Below are positions 21,546 to 32,010 of a stretch of DNA of 64,000 nt, piece after piece. The notes under the pieces were generated by a model that saw only the letters and a list, made by a program, of their open reading frames with translations, did not search any database and was not told the DNA's origin. The position numbers were made by a program, and so were the translations under genes. The number at the start of each line of letters is the position of its first letter. Position 1 is the stretch's first letter. The stretch spans positions 373,201 through 437,200 of the forward strand of contig MNCI01018932.1 in NCBI GenBank assembly GCA_015680685.1. The letters run 5' to 3'. Origin of the DNA: Gnetum montanum. Its lineage: Eukaryota > Streptophyta > Gnetopsida > Gnetales > Gnetaceae.

Positions 21546-21659
21546 TTCTTATTTTGTTTGTTTTTTTGATTTTTTTTTGTTTTTTTTATAGATAAAAAAA
21601 AGCATAACTAATTCAAGAAGCAAAAATAGCACAAATTAAAACTATACAGAAAAAAGGGG

Positions 21660-21932
21660 GCTAAAGACAAGTTAGATGGCAAGCAAGTTAGGGACATGCC
21701 TTAATTGCGTAGATGTTTCCTAACATGATGTGGGTTAGGTGATATGTAAGGCCTAGAAGGCACTAGCCAGTACTCCCCTAGGCCATCATTTATCATACAA
21801 AAGGTAATTCCATCCATAGAGCTTCCTCATGGAGGCCATTCATTTTGCTTGGTTCATCGGCCAAACAACATCAACTTTCATTGTAAACAAGTGGTGTGTG
21901 TTCGAAGATTTCTACCTCCAACACTTGCTTAG
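21660..21932 (-). pseudogene. Protease C-terminal remnant of element B, left of the G insertion
   Basis: Reading on the minus strand from 21,932, QVLEVEIFEHTPLV continues the protease reading that stops at 32,011. Element G's own uninterrupted protease has IDIVQVLEEEFLNDTPM at this point, which confirms that G split this codon run. Confidence 0.7.
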
Positions 21933-21991
21933 TGAAACACCACTAATTTCAGCTTAGCATTTTTTTTTTGGAAATTTGTATGGTGCATTAG

Positions 21992-22680
21992 CGACAGGCA
22001 ACCAAGGATGCGGGCAAAATTGCAGGTTTGCATGTTAGAAGAATCATCAATGAACCTACTGCTGCTGCTCTCTCATACAGGTTGAATGACAAGGAGGGTA
22101 TAATTACTATATTTGATCTTGGTGGTGGTACCTTTGATATTTCAACCCTCGAAATTTCTGGCGGTGTGTTTGAGGTTAAGGCTACCAATGGAGATACATT
22201 TCTAGGTGGTGAAGATTTTGACGCCACGTTGCAGCAATATTTTGTCAAGGAATTCAAAAAGGCAGAAAATATTGACCTGCCCAAAGACAGGTTAGCTTTG
22301 CAGAGGCTGCAGAAAAGGCCAAGGTGGAACTGCCTTCTTCTAGCCAGACAGAGATCAATCTGCCCTTTATCACTATAGATGCATCTGGTGCTAAGCATCT
22401 GAACGTGATATTGACTTGCTCAAAATTCAAATCACTTGTCAACAACTCAGTTGAAAGGACAAGGAAGTCATGCATTAGTTACCTGAGAGATGCTGGATTT
22501 TCAACTGCTAAGATATCCGAGGTTATCCTGGTTGGAGGAGTGAGCCGAATGCTGAGAGTGCAGGAAATCGTTGCAGAGATTTTTGGGAAAGCACCCAGCA
22601 AAGTTGTCAATCCAGATGAGGCAGTTGCCATGGGAGCAGCAATACAGAGCGGCATTCTGTGTGGTGATATTAAGGATCTT
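21992..22680 (+). pseudogene. Mitochondrial-type HSP70 fragment, copy 1 (in G 5' LTR)
   Basis: About 230 codons of the ATPase domain of a DnaK-type HSP70 chaperone are present: [24 protein letters not shown], the phosphate motif [33 protein letters not shown] and [30 protein letters not shown] fits the mitochondrial form better than cytosolic HSC70. The fragment begins right after an intron-like end (TTAG|CG) and stops after GDIKDL, so the substrate-binding domain is missing. Copy 1 lacks 10 bp at about 22,310 relative to copy 2, which shifts the frame. It cannot make a chaperone. Confidence 0.92.
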
Positions 22681-23245
22681 CACTTCTGTTGCTACCACTC
22701 CTACCGCTGCCGCGTTGCAGTCTCCTGTGCTGCCCTCTGTGCTCCCACCCCACTACCTGCTGCCTGCCATGCCACCACATCGCCGCTGCCTACTGTGCTG
22801 TCTCCTTTGCTATGCAATCGTGTTGCTGATTCTCCCGTAGCTACTACCTCATGCTGCTGCTGCGCCGTCTCTCTGCGCTACCTACCGCCGCTGCTTTTCT
22901 CTCTGCTGCTGCTGTTTCCTCCCTGCTGACGTTGTTTTCTATGTTCCCGCAGCCTCCACGTCACTCACCATGCCACCTCGTCACCACGCTGATTCTGTCG
23001 CATCTCCATCTTTCCTGCACTTCCTGCCCCATCTCTATCTTTCCTACGTTGCCTGCCGTCTCTGTTTATGTGCTGCCACTGTTCTCTACCTATCATCACT
23101 GCTTCCTCTACCATGCCGCGTCGCTGCTCTCTCCTGTCTGCCATGTTGTCTACTGCTGTGCTACCGCTACTGCGTCACTCCTCCTACTGTCGCTGCTGCA
23201 TCGCTGCACCACCAGGCATCACCAGCTACTGTTCTCCCCGATGAT
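22681..23245 (+). repeat. Pyrimidine- and TGC-rich low-complexity block, copy 1
   Basis: About 565 bp are rich in CTG/TGC/CTC, with much higher GC content than the surroundings. Several overlapping ORFs span it, but they are low in complexity (Leu, Ser, Cys, Pro, His) and differ in frame between the two LTR copies, so I call no gene. It directly follows the HSP70 fragment and may be part of the same capture or an expanded U3 repeat. Confidence 0.7.
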
Positions 23246-23548
23246 TAAAATTTTTTTACCAAACATTAGAAAATTCCAATTTTCCAACCCACTAATGCAG
23301 AAAATAATAATAATTTTTAATCAAGGAAGCCGCTGCTGGACATAATCTTTCCAAATTTTCTAAAGTTTTATAACTTGAGGGCTTGCTTTTCTAATTATTT
23401 GTATTTTTTATGGGCTCAAATGACCCACAAGTTGTAAAGTACATTGAACCTGGTCAAGGAAGGCAAATTGCCAACACACATCCAACTCGTGTACAACTTT
23501 CTAGCATAGATGCATTGAACCTGGTCAAAGAAAAACCTAGCCCAAACC

Positions 23549-23556
23549 TATAAATA
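23549..23556 (+). promoter_or_regulatory. TATA box of G 5' LTR
   Basis: TATAAATA in the context ccctataaataccc type promoter sequence is followed after about 25 bp by an AG-rich leader. It places the HSP70 fragment in U3 and the last 460 bp in R-U5. Confidence 0.65.
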
Positions 23557-23744
23557 CCCTACTAATTCATACAAATTGGAGGTAAGAAGAAGGAGGCAAA
23601 GAGAAGTAAAGCAAAAGCAGCAAGAAGGAGAAGAAGATTGGAAGAGGAAAAGATTGGAGAAATTGGCGATTCCGAAGGAGGATAGAACTTGCAATCCTTG
23701 GGCGCTCGGCACATCTGATTTTTGGCTTCCAAGTTCTTCTCACA

Positions 23745-23745
23745 N
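23745..23745. other. Single-N assembly join
   Basis: The N lies where the 5' LTR loses about 150 bp relative to the 3' LTR. The preceding 545 bp are identical to the other LTR although the sequence before that differs at several percent. Confidence 0.85.
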
Positions 23746-24051
23746 TTTTTATGCTTTACAAATATAACTTTTTTTATGCTTTATTCATAATCCTGTACGC
23801 TTTATTCACATTTCATATCATTATTTACATTCTGTTTACATTCTGTTTACAATAACCCCAGCGATAGCCGTAGCTTACGCTCGGGGAAGTCCTTGGTTGA
23901 TTTGCGTGCAAACCATCCAAGGCACTCTGCCTTCGTTCACTTTTCCAGCTTGCCCTCGGGTGAAGGCAGGGTCAGCTGTGGCTGCCCAACGATCTCTCGG
24001 TGTTTGTTTGCGTTCCAGCCTTACACTGACGATTTAGGTCAATACAGTTTT

Positions 24052-24070
24052 TGGCACTAGAAGGAGGGCC
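24052..24070 (+). promoter_or_regulatory. Primer-binding site of element G
   Basis: TGGCACTAGAAGGAGGGCC lies five bases after the 5' LTR. Element B has the matching site TGGTGCTAGAAGAAGGGCC, which supports common ancestry. Confidence 0.75.
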
Positions 24071-24234
24071 ACTTTCTTGTTATTGATTAAAAACCTCACT
24101 ATCTATCAAAACTCATCCATCTTGCCCATTTGAGTCTCTTCATCCCTATTGATCACACTAAGCTTGTGTCATCCCACACTACAACTGGTTACGATCCAAC
24201 TCCATTTGTCTATCCCAGTCTATTCACATTTATC

Positions 24235-26954
24235 ATGGAATCTTCCCAAGTCAACCCAGTAACACTACCAATTGCTTCAAACCCTGTGACTGCTACGGAA
24301 CCTATAACCGTTATTGAACACATAAATCCTCAAGGCCCTACATGCCAATCCCTCAGGCTACAAGGCAAAGGCCCTATTCACGAAACTCTTACACCCAAAC
24401 CATATAATTTTATCTGTGTTAAGATCCAAGCCAACCTACCCATTGATCGTATAGAGAGGGAAGCTAAGCGAGAATATGAATTCATCCATAAAGGGGGACG
24501 TGAGTTTATCCCTTTAGCTTTTGACATAATTCCACTATCTAAAAATCATCATAAACTCATATCCCAACTTATTATGACTAGAAGTCAAGCCTTACAACTA
24601 CCTCCCATAGAGCCTCAAGACGAAGAAGATGACTTTGCAGCCCAATCTGAACATGGAGAATCATACCATACTATTAGCCCCCATGCCCACACAAACCTAT
24701 TATCCCATCCTTTCCTAGAAGAAACTATGTTTCCTTCTTCATCCACAAACATTCAAGAACCTGTTTCCCATTCCATCCCTATCTTCTCCGTGCTTAATAA
24801 CATTCAATCTGATGCATCCACTTCCATCATTCCTCCACCAGTGCAGTCCCAACAACTCCCCCAAACCAATGCAGGGTCAATCCTCCAACCTCAAGTAATT
24901 GGAATACCATCAGTCATACCGGCTTCCACATCCACCCATTACATACCCCAGATGAAAATTCATAGGGCACCATTGATTACTCCTACCCAACATATTCAAG
25001 GTGTTTCCTTACAACATGTGGTTGGGCAATGGGTTCCACCAGTAGTCTCAGTCCCGAATACCATCCCACCACAACAAATGTTAGCCCAACAACCTGATTT
25101 TCCACAAAAAATGCAACAGGTAAACCATTATCATCCATAATCAACTCAATCCATTGGTTTGCCCACCACCCAAGAATGGGCAGACACAAAAAGCACTCAT
25201 TGGCAGAAGAATTAAAACGCCTTAAAACTTTCAACAATGAGGAAGTCAAGGTACTAGATTTCTATCAAGATGACCGAATTGACCCCTCAGTTCCACCCTT
25301 GACCTTGCTAAAAGGAGTCTCATTACCTCAACTGACCAAGTACAATGGAGAAGGGGACCCAAATGCCCACCTAGTAACATTTAGAACTGAAAGCCTTTTA
25401 CTTCAAGCATGGCCCCATGTAATCTTGCGAGTGTTTGTAATGTCCTTAACCGGAAAAGCCTTAAACTTGTACCGATCTTTACCCCGTAGCTCCATATCTT
25501 CTTTAGAGAGTTTGTTACATCAATTTGTCACCTGTTTCAAGTACAACTTAAAACCTAAAGCCACATTAGATAGCTTGATTCAAATTAAACAAGCACCTTT
25601 AGAGCTAGCACAGAAATTTATCCAAAGGTGGAGTGCAACTTTAAATGAACTTCATGAACCTATCCCCGAAACATATTTACTCACTATCCTCAAATCAGCC
25701 ATGAATGACTTTATTAAGTCAAAACTTTACTACCTGAAAGCCCGCACATTGAGCCAAGCATTCATACAAATCAAAGACATAGAAGAAGTGGCACAATCAA
25801 GCAATGACCCAGCTTATGTGGCCTACAAAAACCAACATACTTGTAAGCAAACCACAACTGATGCAATAGTAGCCGCAATCACAAAAGCAACCAACTAGGG
25901 CCCAAAAACTAAACAACCTAAAGCCCTAGCTAACAAACCCACCAAATTTGATGCCAACTCACCTACATCGACAGGGACCACCCCAAAAACCAACTTTCAG
26001 TGCAAGGACCGCTCAAAGTATACACCACTACCGATGCAACCCTCTCAACTATTGGAGAAACTCTTGAAAGATGGGAAAATCCAACACAAACACGTGTCAG
26101 AGATTACTCGCCAAAAACATGATAGGTATTGTGAGCTACTAAGGAACCCCACCTTAGCAGTACCAAATGAGCCTCTGGTCCCACAACATTTTAAATTGGA
26201 TCAATACTGTCATTACCATCAAATGGCTGGTCACAGTACAAACAACTATCGTGCCTTGCAAGATGACCTGCAGGGAATGATAGAAGAAGGCCAACTAATG
26301 ATTGACACGACAAGTCAATCCAACATAGATGATGCCTCCTATGTCATAAACTCAATTAGCATAGGTGGAGAGCCCAAACCTGTGCAAAAACCTTTTGTGA
26401 TCCGTGTGCCTCCCAGTAAGGCAAGGATTCCCCTAGCCTCCACAAACAAGAGGCCTCCCTTTATTATCAAGGTACCATCCCAGGCACCCACAACACCCTT
26501 TGTGATCAAGGCTCCACAGACATCATCAGCTAAGATGTTAAACTAGCATGATTCATCTGCTAAGACGTTAAACTGGCATGACGCAGCAACAAAAACCGCT
26601 AAGCAACCTTTCGTCATAAGAGTGCCACAACGAGATGACCCCTCACCTACCCAAATCCCAATAGTGGACAACATCTCGATCCCTCCTCCTCCAAGGGTTG
26701 ACCCCACTAGCAACCCGGCTAGGCCCACCAAATGGGAACGTAAGCACCTCACAACTCCCATGACCGAAGCAAAGGCCACAACTAGCAAACAACAATTGAA
26801 CACTGGGGCCCCTACCCCCAAGCAAACCAAGCCTAATTCCCCCTCCCGAGAGGTCTATCTCTCAAGCTTCACGGAGGAAGTTAAAACCAACACAATAGCT
26901 AATGACAAGGACTTCGTAGCTGCACTAACCCAAGTAAAACAAGCGCTAAAATAG
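24235..26954 (+). pseudogene. gag of element G (Tat-like)
   Basis: The start at 24,235 (MESSQVNP) is chosen because element B has a similar Met-Asn-Pro-Val start; the frame is open further upstream to 24,130. Element B's gag shares FIHKGGREFIPLAFDIIPLS. A frameshift lies between 25,138 and 25,176. The capsid domain follows at 25,250-25,830 (GDPNAHLVTFRTESLLLQAW, SLTGKALNLYRSLP, KFIQRWSATLNELHE, ILKSAMNDFIKSKLYYL). A decayed zinc-knuckle-like CHYHQMAGHSTNN lies near 26,210. Three in-frame stops, at 25,896, 26,544 and 26,952, are all TAG; otherwise the frame is open for 2.7 kb into protease. Confidence 0.88.
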
Positions 26955-26966
26955 AAGAACACAACG

Positions 26967-27890
26967 ATGAGTTTGTACGATCTGGTCATGACTTCAACTA
27001 CTCACCGCGAAGCCTTGGCTCAAATGTTAGCATCCATTCCTGTTACAGAGGACATCCCCGCAAACGAAGAATCCATCCGTGCAACGATTTCGCAACAGAC
27101 ACAACAAGGATTAGGTTCAACAACCTTAGCCTTTTGTGATGATGCAGTTAAAGTCAACCCCAAACGAGGGGAAGTCACTACAGCTCCACTATCCATTAGC
27201 ATTCGTGTTGGGCAGTGCATCATCCGCAGAGTGCATGTTGACGATGGTGCAGCAACGAACGTAGTCCTGTACTCCGTCATCGACAAGCTAGGCCTGGCAG
27301 ATGAAATCAGGCCAACCAAAACCACATGTCTAAAATCCTTCAATGGATCACATGTCACGGTCAAGGGTACAATAAACTTAGCCTTTGTAGCGGGAGAGCA
27401 ATTCCCCACTAGCGCAGATTTCACTGTCATAGAGGAGATGCCAGGTTTCAACATGATTCTAGGCAGGCCTTGGCTAGCTCAACTAAGGGCCATCTCCTCT
27501 CCCATCCACCAAGAAATCCACCTTCCATACGAAGGTGGTCAAGTTATCATCCATGGTGATAACGTTTCCTCTTCGACTATCCATGACATAGACATTGTGC
27601 AAGTTTTGGAAGAAGAGTTTCTTAATGATACACCTATGACAACCAACACAACCCTTAAGGCTAACACACCCAAACGAGTGGTTGAAGCTGACAACCCCCC
27701 AAAGGATCCTAAACCTTGCATGCTCCCTAATCCATGCCTAGTTAGGAAGCAACTACATGACCAAGACTCTCCCTTGGCTGAAAATGTGCTTGATGCTTGC
27801 CTACCTTCTGCCTACCCCTCTGACATGCATTTTTTGACTTTTGTTTACATTGCACTAGCCTATGCGTTTACATTTTGCTCACTCACTTAG
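26967..27890 (+). pseudogene. Aspartic protease region of element G
   Basis: An open frame of 307 codons lies in phase with gag. It opens with MSLYDLVMTSTTHREALAQM, shared with element B, then the retropepsin core: VHVDDGAATNVV (about 27,235) with the catalytic Asp, and NMILGRPWL (about 27,455). In Ty3/gypsy elements this enzyme cuts the polyprotein. The active site reads D-D-G instead of the usual D-T/S-G. After QVLEEEFLND the sequence becomes Thr- and Pro-rich and stops at 27,890 without entering reverse transcriptase. It may be the only coding part of G whose frame is still open. Confidence 0.85.
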
Positions 27891-27984
27891 ATCATGCGTT
27901 TTTCTTTGTTTACACATTCGTCAACTTAGTTCACACATTGCATTTGAAAAACATCAAACATAAAACATAAAACTACAAAAATAC

Positions 27985-28620
27985 ATGGCCCCAAAAGGCC
28001 TTAAACTAGCTTATGGCCCGGAATGGCCTAAAACTATCATTTTTTGCATTGCTTTTCTTTCATTNNNNNNNNNNNNNNNNNNNNNNNNNNNNNNNNNNNN
28101 NNNNNNNNNNNNNNNNNNNNNNNNNNNNNNNNNNNNNNNNNNNNNNNNNNNNNNNNNNNNNNNNNNNNNNNNNNNNNNNNNNNNNNNNNNNNNNNNNNNN
28201 NNACAGTCCTGGATCATGACTTAAAACTGATACCACAGAACAGTCCTGGATCATGACTTAAAACTGATACCACAGAACAGTCCTGGATCATGACTTAAAA
28301 CTGATACCACAGAACAATCCTGGATCATGACTTAAAACTGATACCACAGAGCAGTCCTGGATCATGATTTAAAACTGATACCATAGAGTTTTGTCCGGTA
28401 TGACACTAAACTATTACATCCGTCCGCCATGACATGAAACTAGCATTCAAAGTCCACTAAGACTATAAACTAGTTTGCCTCTTCATAGTCCACCATGACT
28501 ATAAACTAGCAATGCACCGTCTGCTACGATGCTAAACTGGCACCATCCAAGGGGTTATGACGTGAAACTAATCCACAACAGTCCACTAAGACTATAAACT
28601 AGCGACATCATTGATGACCA
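27985..28620 (+). repeat. Tandem array in element G, with assembly gap
   Basis: Five 37-bp units with the core tcctggatcatgacttaaaa start at 28,203, 28,240, 28,277, 28,314 and 28,351. More diverged units with gactataaactagc follow to about 28,620, and single units precede at 27,985-28,040. The N run 28,065-28,202 very likely hides further units. This is the same family as the arrays in element B, seen on the opposite strand because G is inverted. Confidence 0.9.
28065..28202. other. Assembly gap (138 N)
   Basis: The N run lies inside the tandem array, where short-read assembly would fail. Open frames across it are artefacts. Confidence 0.95.
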
Positions 28621-29721
28621 GGTAAAATTGGAAAAGATCTGTTGTTGCAATTGGCTGTTTCTGTTCCACAAAGACTTGTTGCATGATTCATCTCATGGGG
28701 CCTAATGAAACTAATGCTGTTCATGATTCTGTTTGCTTTGAAAACTACACGTGGTGACTCCATCTCCTTGTTTAAAGTGTTTGACTGATTGTTTCATTTG
28801 TGGTTTTCTTGTCTTCTTGGAGTTGTGTTTGCAGGATGACACTTCTGAGGCGTTCGTGCATAGATGCACTTCATCATGATGACAAGGTATCACATTTTTC
28901 CTAACGCACGCGACTGGGTTAATCAATCCATTCATAAGTACATTCCTGACTCCTGATGCATCCCCTATTTCCCCATCATGCTCCCCTTAGCCTATTCAAT
29001 TACACCCCCTTGATACATTTTGCTCACCTCAAAACTCTTGATACACTGTTGCACATTGTAACTCTCTAAGCTATTGCGATGCAGGACACAATACATAGTA
29101 CATGATGCAAAATGCAAGTGTTCAAACATGAGCACAACACAAAAAGAAAGCTCTTTCAAAAAAGACCAAAAAAAAACAAAAATAAAACAAAAAAATTGGT
29201 CAAAGAGCAAAATGCACGGAAAAGGTATTGAAGACCTCATTGACATCATAAACAAAAGACTATTGGCCATTCTCATATAAGCCCTAGGCGAGAAGGTAAT
29301 TATCTTAAAAAATAGTTACACTTGTGTCTCAAAGAGACCATGTTACGCATCATTGCATAGCTTTGGCTGTTTACAACGGGCCCCGCAAATACTCTATCAG
29401 AGTCCTGTTTCTCCAAAGAACGCACCTCCTATGTCTTGGTTCCGAGTCTACTGAACACTAGCTATGGACAAGGACCAAAATACAGCTCATGCACAAGAGA
29501 GCACTCCTCTCCCACAAATCCCAGCAGTAATCATAACCCTTAACCTCCTAGCCTCCCTGGTTACAACCAATTCCCTTGCATCTTGAACCACAATCCCATG
29601 TACTTTTGAAAATGGTGCGATCATATCCAGCCGAGGGCTAATGGTTAATGTTTGATGCTTTGTTGCTCATGGTGTTTTGCACTTCTTTGTCGACGCCTCT
29701 TGGGTGAATTCCTCCAGACAT
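28621..29721 (+). other. Non-coding 3' part of element G
   Basis: No reverse transcriptase, RNase H or integrase motifs were found in any frame. An A-rich tract at 29,150-29,200 corresponds to the one in element B's 3' region. The deletion that removed pol therefore lies at or near the tandem array. Confidence 0.6.
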
Positions 29722-29738
29722 CAACAAAGAGGGACCAA
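29722..29738 (+). promoter_or_regulatory. Polypurine tract of element G
   Basis: CAACAAAGAGGGACCAA abuts the 3' LTR start TGAAACACC. It is nearly identical to element B's tract. Confidence 0.8.
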
Positions 29739-29796
29739 TGAAACACCACTAATCTCAGCTTAGCATTGTTTTTTGGAAATTTGTATGCTGCATTAG

Positions 29797-30495
29797 CGAC
29801 AAGCAACCAAGGATGCGGGCAAAATTGCAGGTTTGGATGTTAGAAGAATCATCAATGAACCTACTACTGCTGCTCTCTCATACAGGTTGAATGACAAGGA
29901 GGGTCTAATTGTTGTATTTGATCTTGGTGGTGGTACCTTTGATATTTCAATCCTCGAAATTTCTAGCGGTGTGTTTGAGGTTAAGGCTACCAATGGAGAT
30001 ACATTTCTAGGTGGTGAAGATTTTGACATCACGTTGCAGCAATATTTTGTCAAGGAATTCAAAAAGGCAGAAAATATTGACCTGCCCAAAGACAGGTTAG
30101 CTTTGCAGAGGCTGCGTAAGGCTATAGAAAAGGCCAAGGTGGAACTGCCTTCTTCCAACCAGACAGAGATCAATCTACCCTTTATCACTGTAGATGCATC
30201 TGGTGCCAAGCATCTGAACGTGATATTGACTTGCTCAAAATTCAAATCACTTGTCAACAACTCAGTTGAAAGGACAAGGAAGTCATGCATTAGTTACATG
30301 AGAGATGCTGGATTTTCAACTGCTAAGATATCCGAGGTTATCCTGGTTGGAGGAGTGAGCCGAATGCTGAGAGTGTAGGAAATCGTTGCAGAGATTTTTG
30401 GGAAAGCACCCAGCAAAGTTGTCAATCCAGATGAGGCAGTTGCCATGGGAGCAGCAATACAGAGCGGCATTCTATCTGGTGATATTAAGGATCTT
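29797..30495 (+). pseudogene. Mitochondrial-type HSP70 fragment, copy 2 (in G 3' LTR)
   Basis: This is the same extent as copy 1. It keeps the 10 bp (gtaaggctat, about 30,115) that copy 1 lost, so the frame is open from 29,797 to a TAG at 30,376, where copy 1 still has [17 protein letters not shown] and LVGGVSRM are visible. The two copies carry different disabling changes, so both arose after the LTRs became two copies; the captured fragment was probably intact in frame at insertion. Confidence 0.92.
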
Positions 30496-31060
30496 CACTT
30501 CTGTTGCTACCACTCCTGCCGCTGCCTCGTTGCAGTCTCTTCTGCTGCCCTCTGTGCTCCCGCCCCACTGCCTGCTGCCCGCCATGCCACCACATCGTCG
30601 CTGCCTACCGTGCTGTCTCCTTTGCTATGCCATCACGTTGCTGATTCTCCCGTAGCTACTGCCTCATGCTGCTGCTGCGCTGTCGCTCTGCGCTACCTAC
30701 CGCCGCTGCTTTTCTCTCTGCTGCCGCTGTTTCCTCCCTGCTGACGTTGTTTTCTATGTTCCCGTAGCCTCCACGTCGCTCGCCATGCCACCTCGTCACC
30801 GCGCTGATTCTGTCTCATCTCCATCTTTCCTGCACTTCCTTCCCCATCTCTGTCTTTCCTACGTTGCCTGCCGTCTCTATTTATGTGCTGTCACTATTCT
30901 CTACCTATCATCACTGCTTCCTCTACCCTGCCGCGTCGCTGCTCTCTCCTATCTGCCGCGTTGTCTCCTGCTGTGCTACCGCTGCTGCGTCGCTCCTCCT
31001 ACTATCGCTGCTGCATCGCTGCACCACCAGGCATCACCAGCTACTGTTCTCCCCGATGAT
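30496..31060 (+). repeat. Pyrimidine- and TGC-rich low-complexity block, copy 2
   Basis: This counterpart of 22,681-23,245 has scattered C/T and G/A differences. No gene is called for the same reasons. Confidence 0.7.
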
Positions 31061-31363
31061 TAAAATTTTTTTACCAAACATTAGAAAATTCCAATTTTCC
31101 AACCCACTAATGCAGAAAATAATAATAATTTTTAATCAAGGAAGCCGCTGCTGGACATAATCTTTCCAAATTTTCTAAAGTTTTATAACTTGAGGGCTTG
31201 CTTTTCTAATTATTTGTATTTTTTATGGGCTCAAATGACCCACAAGTTGTAAAGTACATTGAACCTGGTCAAGGAAGGCAAATTGCCAACACACATCCAA
31301 CTCGTGTACAACTTTCTAGCATAGATGCATTGAACCTGGTCAAAGAAAAACCTAGCCCAAACC

Positions 31364-31371
31364 TATAAATA
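31364..31371 (+). promoter_or_regulatory. TATA box of G 3' LTR
   Basis: TATAAATA is identical in sequence and context to the one at 23,549. This LTR could in principle start transcription outward into element B's protease region in antisense. Confidence 0.6.
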
Positions 31372-32010
31372 CCCTACTAATTCATACAAATTGGAGGTAA
31401 GAAGAAGGAGGCAAAGAGAAGTAAAGCAAAAGCAGCAAGAAGGAGAAGAAGATTGGAAGAGGAAAAGATTGGAGAAATTGGCGATTCCGAAGGAGGATAG
31501 AACTTGCAATCCTTGGGCGCTCGGCACATCTGATTTTTGGCTTCCAAGTTCTTCTCACACCGTCATATCATCGTGTCATATTTTTCCGGGGCTAGGCGTT
31601 TGACTTGCCATTCACACTTATGCAACTACGCTTTGACCGGTGCACATTTTTTTAAAAAAACAATATAATATAGTTTCATTATTGCCTCCCATTCACATTG
31701 TTTAAGTTCTTTTTATGCTTTACAAATATAACTTTTTTTATGCTTTATTCATAATCCTGTACGCTTTATTCACATTTCATATCATTGTTTACATTCCGTT
31801 TACATTCTGTTTACAATAACCCCAGCGATAGCCGTAGCTTACGCTCGGGGAAGTCCTTGGTTGATTTGCGTGCAAACTATCCAAGGCACTCTGCCTTCGT
31901 TCACTTTTCCAGCTTGCCCTCGGGCAAAGGCAGGGTCAGCTGTGGCTGCCCAACGATCTCTCTGTGTCTGTTTCCATTCCAGCCCTACACTAACGATTTA
32001 GGTCAGTACA

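Larger units (their letters stand above)
21933..24046 (+). repeat. Element G 5' LTR
   Basis: The 2,114-bp LTR consists of a U3 with an HSP70 fragment (21,992-22,680), a pyrimidine-rich block (22,681-23,245) and a short AT-rich stretch with the direct repeat cattgaacctggtcaa (about 23,443 and 23,514). A TATA box lies at 23,549-23,556. An N at 23,745 replaces roughly 150 bp that are present in the 3' LTR at 31,559-31,710. Confidence 0.93.
21933..32010 (+). mobile_element. Element G: non-autonomous Tat-like element with HSP70 fragment in its LTRs
   Basis: This 10.1-kb element has LTRs 21,933-24,046 and 29,739-32,010, which begin TGAAACACCACTAAT and end AATACA or AGTACA. The flanks are CTTAG at 21,928-21,932 and CTTAG at 32,011-32,015, a perfect 5-bp duplication. 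The primer site (24,052-24,070) and polypurine tract (29,722-29,738) fit plus-strand orientation. It encodes gag and protease only; the space before the 3' LTR holds a tandem array and no pol. It is inserted in antisense into the protease of element B, its own close relative. Confidence 0.95.
29739..32010 (+). repeat. Element G 3' LTR
   Basis: The 2,272-bp LTR is the fuller copy. It contains the HSP70 fragment, the pyrimidine-rich block, a TATA box and the 150-bp stretch at 31,559-31,710 that is missing from the 5' LTR. It ends GGTCAGTACA and is followed by the target duplication CTTAG. Confidence 0.95.

Noticed and set aside
22254-22475. Minus-strand frames over the HSP70 fragments (also 29,793-30,290)
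   Set aside because: They are mirror images of a well-conserved plus-strand coding sequence with clear HSP70 motifs.
21992-22680. A functional host HSP70 gene or a processed pseudogene
   Set aside because: The fragment lacks both ends of the gene and is present once in each LTR at the same place. It lies inside a unit bounded by one target duplication, so it belongs to the retrotransposon.
22571-23345. Several overlapping open frames in the pyrimidine-rich block of G's LTRs (also 30,386-31,160)
   Set aside because: The proteins are low in complexity (runs of Leu, Cys, Ser, Pro), the frames overlap on the same strand, and the two LTR copies differ by substitutions without codon bias. Length comes from composition.
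28011-28256. Open frames across the N run
   Set aside because: They consist mostly of undetermined residues; the region is a tandem array with a gap.
28203-28388. CRISPR-like look of the 37-bp array
   Set aside because: The units are head-to-tail without unique spacers, sit in a plant retrotransposon and have relatives of other lengths in element B. It is an ordinary tandem repeat.
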